The translations under genes were made by a program, and so were the position numbers. The notes under the pieces are model-generated. The model had not been told where the DNA came from. It made no database searches and was given only the letters and a program-made list of their open reading frames with translations. This document shows positions 20,801 to 30,301 of a DNA stretch of 36,776 nt, piece by piece. Source of the stretch: an uncultured Lachnospiraceae bacterium (lineage in GTDB: Bacteria; Bacillota; Clostridia; Lachnospirales; Lachnospiraceae); assembly GCA_947628045.1 (NCBI GenBank), contig CANQYP010000005.1, forward strand, positions 1 through 36,776. Reading direction: 5' to 3'. The stretch's first letter is position 1, and each line of letters starts with the position of its first letter.

Positions 20801-21482
20801 GCATATCCTCCAGCATCCGCGCGGTATCCTCCTGGATATAGGCAAGCCACGCGGGCGGCTCCCCGCCGTCCGGATCCTCTTCTCCCTCATACTGCGCGCG
20901 GCACTCCCCCAGCCAGTCCCGCGGCCAGGGCTGTCCGAGTGCAAAATGGTAGAGCTGCAGGATCGCCTCCTCCAGCGCCTGGTCGCCTTTTCCCGGCGTG
21001 AATGCCTCCAGAAAATGGTAAAACTCCTCGTCCGCCTCCTCGTACGCGGCGTCGACCGTCTCCTTCGCCGTGTCCTGCTCCAGGAGCGTCACCTCGCCCG
21101 GATCGGCGACCCGGAACCCCGGATCAATGCCGACCGTCTGAAAATGGCTGCGCAGCACCTGAAGGCAGAAACTGTGGATCGTCGTGATCTTCGCGTTGTG
21201 CACCAGCACAAGCTGCCGCTGGAGATGCTCGTTCTCCGGCTCCTCCTCCGCGCGCTGCTCCAGGGCGTCCCGGATCCGCTCGCGCATCTCCGCCGCCGCC
21301 GCGTTCGTGAAGGTCACCACAAGCAGCCGGTCAATATCGATCGGATGCTCCCCCGCGATCATATCCAGGATCCGCGCCACCAGAACCGCCGTCTTGCCCG
21401 ACCCTGCCGCCGCCGATACCAGAATGTTGCAGCCGCGCGTCTCTATCACGCTTTGCTGTTCCTCGGTCCATTTCACTGCCAT
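17841..21482 (-). CDS. addA: ATP-dependent helicase/nuclease subunit A
   Basis: MAVKWTEEQQSVIETRGCNILVSAAAGSGKTAVLVARI; UvrD helicase motifs; C-terminal nuclease VLDYKTDRV. Confidence 0.96.
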   Translation of the reverse strand: MAVKWTEEQQSVIETRGCNILVSAAAGSGKTAVLVARILDMIAGEHPIDIDRLLVVTFTNAAAAEMRERIRDALEQRAEEEPENEHLQRQLVLVHNAKITTIHSFCLQVLRSHFQTVGIDPGFRVADPGEVTLLEQDTAKETVDAAYEEADEEFYHFLEAFTPGKGDQALEEAILQLYHFALGQPWPRDWLGECRAQYEGEEDPDGGEPPAWLAYIQEDTARMLEDMRAQTEEALRIAREPDGPYPYIGALESDLDMLDMLLQSVSGTDAGAAGAYERYALAFAQLEPFARLGSRKDDGICEEKKLQVQAMRGDVKDGLAALRKRYYYGDPKELRREFEESGRIVRALTRLTEEFMERLERKKAAQNLVDFGDLEHLALRALVEKKDGRAVPSAAALEYAETFEEIMIDEYQDSNLVQEMILNSVSGRGRGERNLFMVGDVKQSIYRFRLARPELFMEKYRSYREEELAANDGGAAGRARRIDLRRNFRSRAQVLDGVNFIFRQIMTEHPGEIVYDEDAALYPGAVFPQGADEAFLAPEFLLLEETGSRRQRAEAALVGRRIREMVGRATILDRETGAYRPVRYGDIVILLRTVSGWAETFGEVLGDMGIPCVTGSQKGYFSAVEIRTILSYLQILDNPLQDIPLAAVLRSAIGGISDEELAKIRVFSPKRVFYDCCQDYRAAGDDLQLRGRLERFFATLEGFREKCAHTPVHLLLWEILDVTGYGAYAESLPAGAQRRANLDMLVEKAIAYEATSYRGVYHFVRYIENLKKYEVDYGEANLGSEAGNTVRIMSIHKSKGLEFPVVIVSGLGKQFNESDVRSRLVMHPEFGIGCDYVDAQRRTRRATLLKRAIQQKTVSENLGEELRVLYVAMTRAKEKLILTGCVSDLEKGLGRWQTAAMRRGEQLSYAWLCAASSYLDWVAPALLRENAPFVQRIAEAGEEEQEQRLENSDAAVRLRELLQLDADACYDEDARAYLEKVFASSYPYAADAGIPGKLSVSELKKLSRTPEDEEMPELYRAETVIPLIPAFRKGKEPVVGAARGTVYHAFMENLDFRRVPEQNTDDSDFLQIQLEEMISCGKMSGEEAEALDLADIRAFLRSGVGARMRRAALEGVLYRERPFVLGVPAHMIRAEFSEEETVLVQGIIDAYFHEGDGIVVLDYKTDRVDCVQTLAEKYRAQLDYYALALERLTGRPVTERVIYSFHLGEEIAL

Positions 21483-21486
21483 GCCT

Positions 21487-24400
21487 TTATTCCCTGCTTT
21501 CCGTGATCCGCTCCCACGCCTGATCCTTCGTGAGCGCGGCGGTTCGTTTTTTGTACCTGCCCGGGATCCTGCGGTCGAACCCGCAGACGTCCGCGTAGGG
21601 ACAGTAATCACAGGCGCTGTGTGTCTTGTCCTCGAACGGACTTGCCGCGATCTCTCCCGCCAGGATCTCCCCCGCCATGTCCGCCAGTTTCCCCGACACG
21701 AACCCGGAGAGCCGCGCGAACTGCTCCGTCGACGCCGCGCTGGACAGCGCCTTCAGCGACCCGTCCTTCTTAAGCCCCGCCGGGATCACCAGCGAGTCTC
21801 CGCCAAGCTTTCCGTCCAGCATCCGGAGCACCTCCGCGTCGCTGTTGACCACCCCGTCCGGGCGCAGCTTTTTCAGCAGCTTGTCCCGCATCTGCGCGTC
21901 GGTCGCATCGTCCTCCCGCTCCAGGACCGGATCGTCCAGATGATAATAAAAGATTCCGGCGGGCGCCACGTCCGCCCCGCCGTCCCCCTGCCGCCTGCGC
22001 TCCAGCTCAAGCGCCGCGTTCAGGTAGACGACCAGCTGCAGCTGCAAGCCGTAATAGAGCGAGACCGGGTCAAACTTCGTCGTCCCCGACTTGTAATCCA
22101 CGATCTTGACATACACCGTGCCGTCCGACTCCGCCGTGTCAATGCGGTCGATCCGACCCTGGAGACGGATCCTTCCGTTCTCCCCGAATTTCACATGCAC
22201 CGCCTCGAGGTCGCCCGCGTCCGCGAAGGATACCTCAAATCCCGTCGGCGTGAACTGCCCCGCGCGCAGCTGCTCATGCATCGCCCACGCGGCGCGGCAG
22301 AGGATCCGTTTGACCCTGCGCACCGTGTATTCCTCCCGCGCGCCGCCGTGCAGGACGCCGTCCCCGTAGTCCAGCGCGACCGCGTCCACGCAGGATTCCA
22401 TGAGCGCGCTCTGCTCCTCGGGCGTGACGTCCGTCCAGCTGCGCCCCTGCCTTCCCAGCTCCTCGGAGAACAATTCCATCGCGCGATGAAAGAGAATGCC
22501 CAGATCGGTCGGCTTGATTCCGTAGAGCTCCCGCTCGCACAGGCGCAGTCCATATGAGGCAAAATGCGCGAACGCGCAGGCGGCAAACTGCTCCAGCCTG
22601 GTCACGCTCGCCGTCAGCAGCTCCCCGTACAGCTTTCTGGAGACATGGTAGGACAGGCTTTCCTGCGCGCCCTGCGCAAACGCCGCGCGCGCAAGCTCCC
22701 GCACGCGCTCCCGGTATCGGTCTTCCCGGAGATACGAGGCGTACAGCTCCAGCCAGCCGGGGTCCGCGTTCCCCTCCCTGACCTCCTGCAGCCCGCGCGT
22801 CAGGTACAGCATCCCATTCTCCCGCGACGTCACCTGGTACACCGAGCTCCCAGCGTCCGGCTCCTGCACGCGGTGAAGTCCCGGGAACAGCTTTTCGATC
22901 GCGGACATCAGATAAGACGGGCGCATCGCCGTCCCGTCCCCGTCCACGGCACAGCAGGACAGATACAGGTGCTCCCGCGGTTTCGTCAGGTTCTGGTACA
23001 GATAAAAGCGCTGCGTGTAGCTGTTCTCTCTCTGAGACGGCGCCAGCTCGACGCCCGAGCCACGCAAAAGCTCCCGCTCCATGTCGGAGACGAGCCCGCC
23101 CCCGTCCCCGCGCGACGGCACCCAGCCGTCATTCAGACCGAGGAAAAACAGCTGTTTCACGTGCGCGAGGCGTGAGCGCCTGATATCCCCCACCTGCACC
23201 TGGTCAACGCCAGGCGGAATGATCCCGACACGCGCCTCCGCAAGCCCCGCGTCAAGGATCTCGGCGAACTCTTCCCCGCTTTGTCTCTCGTCCCCGAGCA
23301 GCTCGACCATCTCGTCGAGCAGCGCGATCAGGATGCCGTAGATCTGTCTGTATTCCCGCGCCTCCTCCCGTCTGCCCTGCCCTTCAAGCGCCGTCTCCCT
23401 GTCCTTGAGCTGCTGCTGCACATGACAGCTCTCCAGCAGCTCGCACAGCGCCTCCGCATACTGCCGCAGCGTCATGTCCTTTCTGCGCATTTTGCGCGCG
23501 AAAGGAAGGAGATGGCTCATCGCCCGCTCCCGCCATTCATTGCACTGCGCAAGCTCTTCCGAAGACATGTTCCCCGGCAGGTAAGTCCATTCCCTCTCCC
23601 AGCGCCCGCTGCCCCGGATCCCCGCGGCAAGCACATAGTTCTCCAGCCGGTCGACCTCCTGCGGCGCCACGCCGAACATGCCCGTGCGCAGACAGCGGAA
23701 GACCGTCTCACAGGAAAAATCCTTCTCCGCCACTAAGAGCGCGCCGCGCACGAACTCCAGACACGGATTCAGAAGGATATGCCTGGTCTCATCGAGAAAC
23801 GCCGGGATCTCATACATCGGGAAAATTCGTTTGATATAATTGTCGTAGGAACTCAGATTGCCCGTGATCACGGCAATGTCCTGATAGCGGAACCCCTCCT
23901 CCCGCACGAGGCGGCTGATCGTGCGCGCCGCGAAATGCACCTCCTGCGCCGGCGTGGACGCCGTGTGAAGAGAGATCTCCCTTCGACCCGCGGTCTGCGC
24001 GGAATCGGACTCTTCCGCCATCTCCCCGCGGTAGACCTCCCGCCTCCTGCGGAACAGGTTCTGCTCGAGATGGCGCAGCATCCCGCCCTCACGGAAACGC
24101 GGGAGCGCCCCCCTGCCCAGCACGATCGGCTCCTCGATCGTCGTGACCTCGCGCGCCGCCTCGCGGATGGCGCGGATCATCTTCTTGCTCAGCGCAAACA
24201 GCTCATGCTCCTGAATCTCTCCGTAGAACGGCTCCCGCGCGTCGATCGTGACCGTCACCCACAGGCGCGGGCACAGCGCAAGCAGCTCGCGCAGCACGTT
24301 CATCTGGGACGGCGTGAACCCGGCGAACCCGTCGAAGGCAAGCGTGCTCCTGCGCAAAAGCTCGGAACGCCCCGCCACCTGACACAGCACGTCCAGCAGC

Positions 24401-24936
24401 TCCTCCGGTTTCATGAAACGGTCTCTCTGGTACTCCAGAAACGCGCGGTAGAGCAGACGCAGATCCTCAAGCTTCGCGCGCAGCAGCGGGCGGTTTCCGG
24501 CAAACTCCAGCATCTGCCGCATCTCAAAATCCGTGATCTCATACTGCATCAGCTCCGAGAGCACGGATTTGACCTCCGAGACATAGCCGGGACGGTTCAT
24601 GCGGCTCGCGAGCACCTGCAGGGAATCCTCCTGCTCCAACGCCACCTTGCGCAGCATCAGGTTCTTGCCAGTCTCCGTGAGCACGTTTCTCCGGTCCGCC
24701 CCGACCTCCTCGAAGACACGGTGCGCGAGCCGGCGAAAGCTCAGGACGTCAATGTTCATGATCCCGCCGTCCGGGTGCAGCATGACGAGATCCCTCTGGG
24801 TCTGCATCGTAAACTGCTCCGGGACGATCACGATATAATTGCGCTCCGGGTGGCGGCAGGACTCCGCGATCAGATTCTCGTAGAGCAAATGGGACTTGCC
24901 GCTCCCGGAATTTCCGAAAATAAACTGAAGTGACAT
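21487..24936 (-). CDS. addB: ATP-dependent helicase/nuclease subunit B
   Basis: FIFGNSGSGKSHLLYENLI; nuclease KIVDYKSGTTKFD; Fe-S cysteines CDYCPYADVCGFD. Confidence 0.95.
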   Translation of the reverse strand: MSLQFIFGNSGSGKSHLLYENLIAESCRHPERNYIVIVPEQFTMQTQRDLVMLHPDGGIMNIDVLSFRRLAHRVFEEVGADRRNVLTETGKNLMLRKVALEQEDSLQVLASRMNRPGYVSEVKSVLSELMQYEITDFEMRQMLEFAGNRPLLRAKLEDLRLLYRAFLEYQRDRFMKPEELLDVLCQVAGRSELLRRSTLAFDGFAGFTPSQMNVLRELLALCPRLWVTVTIDAREPFYGEIQEHELFALSKKMIRAIREAAREVTTIEEPIVLGRGALPRFREGGMLRHLEQNLFRRRREVYRGEMAEESDSAQTAGRREISLHTASTPAQEVHFAARTISRLVREEGFRYQDIAVITGNLSSYDNYIKRIFPMYEIPAFLDETRHILLNPCLEFVRGALLVAEKDFSCETVFRCLRTGMFGVAPQEVDRLENYVLAAGIRGSGRWEREWTYLPGNMSSEELAQCNEWRERAMSHLLPFARKMRRKDMTLRQYAEALCELLESCHVQQQLKDRETALEGQGRREEAREYRQIYGILIALLDEMVELLGDERQSGEEFAEILDAGLAEARVGIIPPGVDQVQVGDIRRSRLAHVKQLFFLGLNDGWVPSRGDGGGLVSDMERELLRGSGVELAPSQRENSYTQRFYLYQNLTKPREHLYLSCCAVDGDGTAMRPSYLMSAIEKLFPGLHRVQEPDAGSSVYQVTSRENGMLYLTRGLQEVREGNADPGWLELYASYLREDRYRERVRELARAAFAQGAQESLSYHVSRKLYGELLTASVTRLEQFAACAFAHFASYGLRLCERELYGIKPTDLGILFHRAMELFSEELGRQGRSWTDVTPEEQSALMESCVDAVALDYGDGVLHGGAREEYTVRRVKRILCRAAWAMHEQLRAGQFTPTGFEVSFADAGDLEAVHVKFGENGRIRLQGRIDRIDTAESDGTVYVKIVDYKSGTTKFDPVSLYYGLQLQLVVYLNAALELERRRQGDGGADVAPAGIFYYHLDDPVLEREDDATDAQMRDKLLKKLRPDGVVNSDAEVLRMLDGKLGGDSLVIPAGLKKDGSLKALSSAASTEQFARLSGFVSGKLADMAGEILAGEIAASPFEDKTHSACDYCPYADVCGFDRRIPGRYKKRTAALTKDQAWERITESRE

Positions 24937-24957
24937 CTGCTTACCTCTGCCCTCTTT

Positions 24958-26124
24958 TTAATCCGCTTTTATCACATAGGACTCCGTCTCCGTCGGTTTC
25001 CCCTGCCGCCGCAGCGAATGCTCCGCGAGACGTTTCACAAGATAATACAAGGTCGCGAAGAGCGGAACGCCGACGATCATGCCGAGGAACCCCATCAGCT
25101 TGCCGAAGAGCAGCATCGCGACCGTCACGTACAGGGCGGAAAGCCCGGTCGAATTCCCGAGGATCTTCGGTCCGATGATATTTCCGTCGACCTGCTGCAG
25201 GGCGATGACAAAGATCAGGAAGACGACGCATTTCACCGGCGAGACCAGAAGGATCAGGAACGCGCTCGGGACCGCGCCGATGAACGGTCCGAACATCGGA
25301 ATGATGTTGGTCACGCCAACGATGACGCTCACCAGCAGCGCATACGGCATCCGCAGGATCGTAAGCCCGACAAAACAGATCACGCCGACGATCAGCGAGT
25401 CCACCAGCTTGCCCGAGATAAATCCGCTGAAGATGCGGTCGGTCTGCGCGACCGCCTCGAGCACGGCGTCGTTGAACCGCTTGTTGCGGCTGACCGCGAA
25501 GAACAGCTTGCGGCACTGCGCGAGATAGCGCTCACGATCCAGGAGCAGGTAGATCGACACGATGACCGCCACGCCCAGGCTGATCAGCAGCGAGCCGATC
25601 GAAAGCACGCGGCCGGAGATCGCGGAAACGGTGGAAAGCATGTTCGTCCGGATCCAGCCCGCCAGATAATTCTCCGCGGACTCGATCATCTGCATCACCG
25701 CCGCGCCCGCCTCGCTGTCCGATTCCAGATACACCCTCAGCCGGTCGAGCTGATCCTGCACCTGCCCGGGCAGCACCTTCACCAGCTCGCTGACGCTCCC
25801 CGCAAGCTGCGGAAGGACGATCGCACAGAACAGCCCCAGCACCGCGAACGCGAAAAGCATCGTCACCAGCACCGCCGCGATCCGCGCGAATTTGCCGAGC
25901 TTTCCGAACGCCCGCTCCAGCCTCCTCGCGATCGGGGTCAGCAGATAAGCCAGCACCATGCCGATCAGCAGCGGCTTAAGCGCCGACAGGATGACCGCCG
26001 CCATTTTCCGAATCTCTCCGAATCGGAAGATCAGAAAGAAAAAAACGATGGTCGCCGCCAGGCTGACAAAAATCGTCACTCCAAGTTTCCAATAACCCTG
26101 ATCCTTCTTTTCCATAACACACAT
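24958..26124 (-). CDS. AI-2E family transporter
   Basis: Multi-TM; GVTNIIPMFGPFIGAVPSAFLILL and QQVDGNIIGPKILGNSTGLSALYV. Confidence 0.92.
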   Translation of the reverse strand: MCVMEKKDQGYWKLGVTIFVSLAATIVFFFLIFRFGEIRKMAAVILSALKPLLIGMVLAYLLTPIARRLERAFGKLGKFARIAAVLVTMLFAFAVLGLFCAIVLPQLAGSVSELVKVLPGQVQDQLDRLRVYLESDSEAGAAVMQMIESAENYLAGWIRTNMLSTVSAISGRVLSIGSLLISLGVAVIVSIYLLLDRERYLAQCRKLFFAVSRNKRFNDAVLEAVAQTDRIFSGFISGKLVDSLIVGVICFVGLTILRMPYALLVSVIVGVTNIIPMFGPFIGAVPSAFLILLVSPVKCVVFLIFVIALQQVDGNIIGPKILGNSTGLSALYVTVAMLLFGKLMGFLGMIVGVPLFATLYYLVKRLAEHSLRRQGKPTETESYVIKAD

Positions 26125-26167
26125 CCCTCTCTTACTGAATCCATCTTATATCGCTGTCCGCCGCCTA

Positions 26168-27676
26168 TCAGAAATGCGCCCGCAGCGCCTGCAGATCCTT
26201 CTTTCCGTTCGGCAAAAGCGGGAAATCCGCGAGGCGCACGACCCTCCCCGGAGCCATGTACCCCGGCAGGGTCCCCCGGAAATACACCGTGATCTCCTTC
26301 GGCTCCGCCGTTCCTGTATAGAAGAGATACAGCTTTTCCTTCTGAGCGTCGTACAGCGCGCAGCACTCCTCGATCCCCGCCATCTGCCTCGCCGCGCCCT
26401 CGATCTCGTCGAGCTCGATACGGTGCCCCAGATGCTTGACCTGACGGTCCTTTCTCCCGTGGAACTCCAGCAGCCCGTCCTCGCGGTACCGTCCGAAATC
26501 GCCGGTCCTATAGAGCAGCTCCCGGTAGTCGGGATTCAGCGGGTTCTGGATAAACGCCTCCGCCGTCTTCTCCGGGTTTCCGTAATAGCCGAGCGCCAGC
26601 CCGGCGCCGCCGACGCAAATCTCGCCCAGCTCTCCCGGCGCGCTTTCCGAGCCGTCCTCCTTCAGCAACAGGATCCTGTAATTCTCATACGGCACACCGA
26701 TCGGGAGCACTGTGTCCTCCGAGACTTCCCCCTCGACCACGTAGTAGGTGCAGGACGCCGTCGCCTCCGTCGGTCCGTACTGATTCACATACCGGACGTC
26801 CGGCAGGTTCTGCTGCCAGTATTTCAGATCGCGTCCCGGCAGCACGGAACCGGAGAAACAGACCTTTTTCAGGTACTGCGGTTTCGATGCGCCGAACGCG
26901 CGGAGCCGGGCGAGCAGCTCCAGTCCTGCGGCGCTCCAGCACAGCGCCGTGACCCGGTTGGCGTTGAGCGTCTCAAAGAGCTGGCGCGGCATGGAAAATT
27001 CATTCTTAGGGATAATGACCGTCGACGCGCCGGTCCGGATCGGCAGGTAGATGTCGCGGACCGCCGCAATGTAGTCGAGCGGGGACTGGCTCCCGAAGAC
27101 CTCCGTCTCATCGACCTGGAGCACCTTGCGCACGGCGTCAATGTAGCACATCAGCGAATGCTGCGATGTGACGACGCCCTTGGGGACGCCCGTCGACCCT
27201 GACGTGAAGATCACGTAGAGCGGCGACTGCGCCGTGAGCATGCCCGCCGCCCGCCGCAGCAGCTCCTCATCGGGCGGCGTCTGCAGAATATCCTCCATGA
27301 CGACGATCTCCCCGGAGAAATCCAGTGCCTTCGCCGTCTCATAGCTCTCCCGGTCGACCAGCATGCAGTCCGCCTTTACGACGTCCATCATCTGCCTGAG
27401 CCTCGCGGGCGGCACCGTCGCGTCCATGGGCGCATAAAAACAGCCGGCACGAACCACGCCCAGAAAGCATGCCGGCGTGAAGACATGGCGCCCCGTCATC
27501 ACAAGGACAGGACGGCACGCAGGAACCTTCGCCGCCAGGCAGCTGCCGATCGATCTGGTCAGCCTGTCAAACGCGCCGAAGGTAAGCGCAGACCGCGCAT
27601 CCCGGAACACGACCTTATCCGGATAGCGCGCCACTGCCTCGTCCAGCCAGTTCAAAACCGATGTATCCAAACACAT
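26168..27676 (-). CDS. stand-alone amino acid adenylation domain protein (DltA/NRPS A-domain-like)
   Basis: YVIFTSGSTGVPKGVV, NQYGPTEAT, LYRTGDFGRYREDGLLEFHGRKDRQVKHLGHRIELDEIE. Confidence 0.92.
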   Translation of the reverse strand: MCLDTSVLNWLDEAVARYPDKVVFRDARSALTFGAFDRLTRSIGSCLAAKVPACRPVLVMTGRHVFTPACFLGVVRAGCFYAPMDATVPPARLRQMMDVVKADCMLVDRESYETAKALDFSGEIVVMEDILQTPPDEELLRRAAGMLTAQSPLYVIFTSGSTGVPKGVVTSQHSLMCYIDAVRKVLQVDETEVFGSQSPLDYIAAVRDIYLPIRTGASTVIIPKNEFSMPRQLFETLNANRVTALCWSAAGLELLARLRAFGASKPQYLKKVCFSGSVLPGRDLKYWQQNLPDVRYVNQYGPTEATASCTYYVVEGEVSEDTVLPIGVPYENYRILLLKEDGSESAPGELGEICVGGAGLALGYYGNPEKTAEAFIQNPLNPDYRELLYRTGDFGRYREDGLLEFHGRKDRQVKHLGHRIELDEIEGAARQMAGIEECCALYDAQKEKLYLFYTGTAEPKEITVYFRGTLPGYMAPGRVVRLADFPLLPNGKKDLQALRAHF

Positions 27677-27768
27677 TCCCTCCGATCTCCCGATCTGTTT
27701 TGTCCATTATTCTACACCAGATATACCCCGAATGCAATGTTTTCACATTTTCAAATTTTCAAAAAAAC

Positions 27769-27797
27769 TTGACAATAGATACGCATTATCCTATTAT
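27769..27797 (+). promoter_or_regulatory. sigma-A-type promoter of the amino-acid ABC operon
   Basis: TTGACA (27769-27774), 17-nt spacer, TATTAT (27792-27797). Confidence 0.75.
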
Positions 27798-27849
27798 TTA
27801 TAATGTAGGCAGAATTGCCGAATCGTTTTCATGAAGGAGGAGGATTATT

Positions 27850-28671
27850 ATGAGAAAACTGACAAAAGCATTTGCTGCACTTGGACTTGGCGCCGCGCTC
27901 GCGGTCACCGCAGTTGTCCCGGCTATGGCTGAGGAGAAGACCTGGGTCATCGCGACCGACACGGTATTCCGCCCGTTCGAGTTTACCGATGAGAACGGCG
28001 ATTTCGTCGGAATCGACGTCGACATCGTAGCCGCGATCGCTGAGGATCAGGGCTTTGAGTATGAGCTGCAGAGCCTCGGCTGGGATTCCGCCATCGCAGC
28101 GTGCCAGTCCGGTCAGGCGAACGGCATGATCGCAGGCGCTTCCATCACCGATGAGAGAAAGGAAAGCGGCTGGATCTTCTCGGACGGCTACTACAACGCT
28201 ACCCAGTCTATGACGGTTCAGGAGGGTTCCGATATCACGAGTTTCGCGGATCTGGAAGGCAAGACCGTCGGCGTCAAGACCGGTACCCAGGGTGCGTCCT
28301 ACGCGGAGAGCCTGAAGGAAGAGAACGGTTTTGAGATTACATACTTCGAGGATTCACCGACCATGTACCAGGCAGTGCTCGGCGGACAGGTCGTGGCTTG
28401 TTTCGAGGATACGCCGATCATGGCGGACTCCATCAAGAGCGGCAACCTTGCCCTGCAGATCGTGGAAGGTTCCGAGAATGAGGGCGCACCGTACGGTTTC
28501 GCGATCTTCAACGAGGACAACCAGGAGCTGCTCGACATGTTCAACGAAGGACTGAAGAACATCAAGGAGAACGGCACCTACGACGAGATCATCGCGAAGT
28601 ACCTTGGCGATGCCGCGGAGGCTGAGACGGAGTCCGAGCTCGAGACCACGGCGGCTGAGGTTGCAGAGTAA
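27850..28671 (+). CDS. polar amino acid ABC transporter substrate-binding protein
   Basis: Signal peptide; WVIATDTVFRPFEFTDENGDFVGIDVDIVAAIAED; SBP family 3. Confidence 0.94.
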   Translation: MRKLTKAFAALGLGAALAVTAVVPAMAEEKTWVIATDTVFRPFEFTDENGDFVGIDVDIVAAIAEDQGFEYELQSLGWDSAIAACQSGQANGMIAGASITDERKESGWIFSDGYYNATQSMTVQEGSDITSFADLEGKTVGVKTGTQGASYAESLKEENGFEITYFEDSPTMYQAVLGGQVVACFEDTPIMADSIKSGNLALQIVEGSENEGAPYGFAIFNEDNQELLDMFNEGLKNIKENGTYDEIIAKYLGDAAEAETESELETTAAEVAE

Positions 28672-28710
28672 TTTTCAGAGAAATGCACTGATTACAATGT
28701 CGTAATCCAA

Positions 28711-28744
28711 GGGGCACTGAGGTCTTGCTCAGTGCCCTTTTTTG
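28711..28744 (+). terminator. intra-operon terminator/attenuator between SBP and permease
   Basis: GGGCACTGAggtcttgcTCAGTGCCCtttttt. Confidence 0.85.
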
Positions 28745-28757
28745 AAAGGAGCTGTCT

Positions 28758-29432
28758 ATGGCTAAAATCATCTCAGGCTACGGGCCTCTTCTGCTGCGCG
28801 CGATGGGACAGACGCTGCTGCTTGCGCTGTGGGGACTGTTCTTCGCCTGCATCATCGGTATGTTTTTCGGATTGCTGGGCGTGGTGAAGAATCGGCTCTG
28901 CAACATCATCGAGAGCGTGTTCGTGGATGTGATCCGCGGCGTCCCGCTGATCGTCCTCGCCTACTTCATCTATTTCGGCATTCCGTTTGCCATCAACAAT
29001 CTCCTGGGCGCGAGCGGCTTTACGCTCTCGGCGCTGCAGGCAGGCACCGCCTGTCTCGCCCTGAACTGCGGCGCGTACATGGCGGAGATCATCCGCGCCG
29101 GCATCCAGTCCGTGGACGCCGGGCAGATGGAGGCGGCGAGGAGCCTCGGACTTCCCTACTGGCGCGCGATGGTGCGCGTCGTCCTCCCGCAGGCGATCCG
29201 CACGATGATCCCCACGATCATCAACCAGTTCATCATCACCCTGAAGGATACCTCGATTCTTTCCGTCATCGGCTTTCCGGAGCTCGTCAACACGGCAAAG
29301 AACGTCGTCGCGATCACCTTTATGTCCTTCCAGACCTGGCTGATCGTCGGCGTCATGTATCTGATCGTCATCACGCTTCTGTCCTTTGCGGCAAAGCGTC
29401 TGGAGAGGAGGCTGAACCGTGGACGTCAATAA
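28758..29432 (+). CDS. amino acid ABC transporter permease
   Basis: EAA-loop region [30 protein letters not shown]. Confidence 0.94.
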   Translation: MAKIISGYGPLLLRAMGQTLLLALWGLFFACIIGMFFGLLGVVKNRLCNIIESVFVDVIRGVPLIVLAYFIYFGIPFAINNLLGASGFTLSALQAGTACLALNCGAYMAEIIRAGIQSVDAGQMEAARSLGLPYWRAMVRVVLPQAIRTMIPTIINQFIITLKDTSILSVIGFPELVNTAKNVVAITFMSFQTWLIVGVMYLIVITLLSFAAKRLERRLNRGRQ

Positions 29433-30165
29433 AAGCAACGTAAAGATCCATGTATCGCACCTGAAGAAATCCTTCGGCAGTCTGGAAGTTCTCAAGGACA
29501 TCTCCAACGACTTCTATGAGGGCGAGGTGGTCGTCATCCTCGGACCGTCCGGCTCCGGGAAATCCACGTTCCTGCGCTGCCTCAACCGTCTGGAGGACAT
29601 CACCGGCGGCGAGGTCGTGGTCGACGGCTTCGACATTACATCGAAGAAAACGAATATCAATAAATACCGCGAGAACATCGGCATGGTCTTCCAGCATTTC
29701 AATCTGTTCCCGCACATGGACGTGCTGCGCAACATCACGCTGGCTCCGGTGGATCTGAAAAAGATGACAAAGGAAGAGGCGGAAAAACGCGGCATGGAGC
29801 TGCTCAAACGCGTTGGTCTGGAGGAGAAGGCGAAGGTCTACCCGCCCCAGCTCTCCGGCGGACAGAAACAGCGTGTCGCGATCGCCCGCGCGCTCGCGAT
29901 GAACCCGGACATCATGCTCTTCGACGAGCCGACCTCGGCGCTCGACCCGGAGATGGTCGGCGAAGTGCTGCAGGTCATGAAAGAGCTCGCCGCATCCGGC
30001 ATGACGATGCTGGTCGTCACGCACGAGATCGGTTTCGCACGGGAAGTTGCCAGCCGCGTGATCTTCATGGACGGCGGCTACATCGTCGAGGAAGGGACGC
30101 CGGACGAAGTGTTCAATCACCCGAAAGAGGCGCGCACCATCGACTTCCTGAACAAAGTGTTATAA
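29419..30165 (+). CDS. amino acid ABC transporter ATP-binding protein (GlnQ-like)
   Basis: [58 protein letters not shown]. Confidence 0.96.
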   Translation: MDVNKSNVKIHVSHLKKSFGSLEVLKDISNDFYEGEVVVILGPSGSGKSTFLRCLNRLEDITGGEVVVDGFDITSKKTNINKYRENIGMVFQHFNLFPHMDVLRNITLAPVDLKKMTKEEAEKRGMELLKRVGLEEKAKVYPPQLSGGQKQRVAIARALAMNPDIMLFDEPTSALDPEMVGEVLQVMKELAASGMTMLVVTHEIGFAREVASRVIFMDGGYIVEEGTPDEVFNHPKEARTIDFLNKVL

Positions 30166-30168
30166 CAA

Positions 30169-30273
30169 GTTCAGTCATGCCGACATCAGCCACGGCGAGA
30201 GCTGCGTTAGCCAGCGAGAGCTTTTCGCAGAAAGCGGCTGCGACGCAAAGCTAGTCCTGAAAGGATGGCATGA
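30169..30273 (+). promoter_or_regulatory. structured intergenic element upstream of the cytidylate-kinase-like gene
   Basis: TCATGCC (30175-30181)/GGCATGA (30267-30273) closing stem; inner GCTGCGTTAGCC..GGCTGCGACGCAAAGC hairpin; shares GTTCAGTCATGCCGAC with the pyrG leader. Confidence 0.45.
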
Positions 30274-30301
30274 ATGAGCCGGAAAAGAAAAGGAGACCCT
30301 C

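Noticed and set aside
19956-21506. 516-aa plus-strand ORF opposite addA
   Set aside because: Shadow ORF; the sense strand encodes clear AddA motifs.
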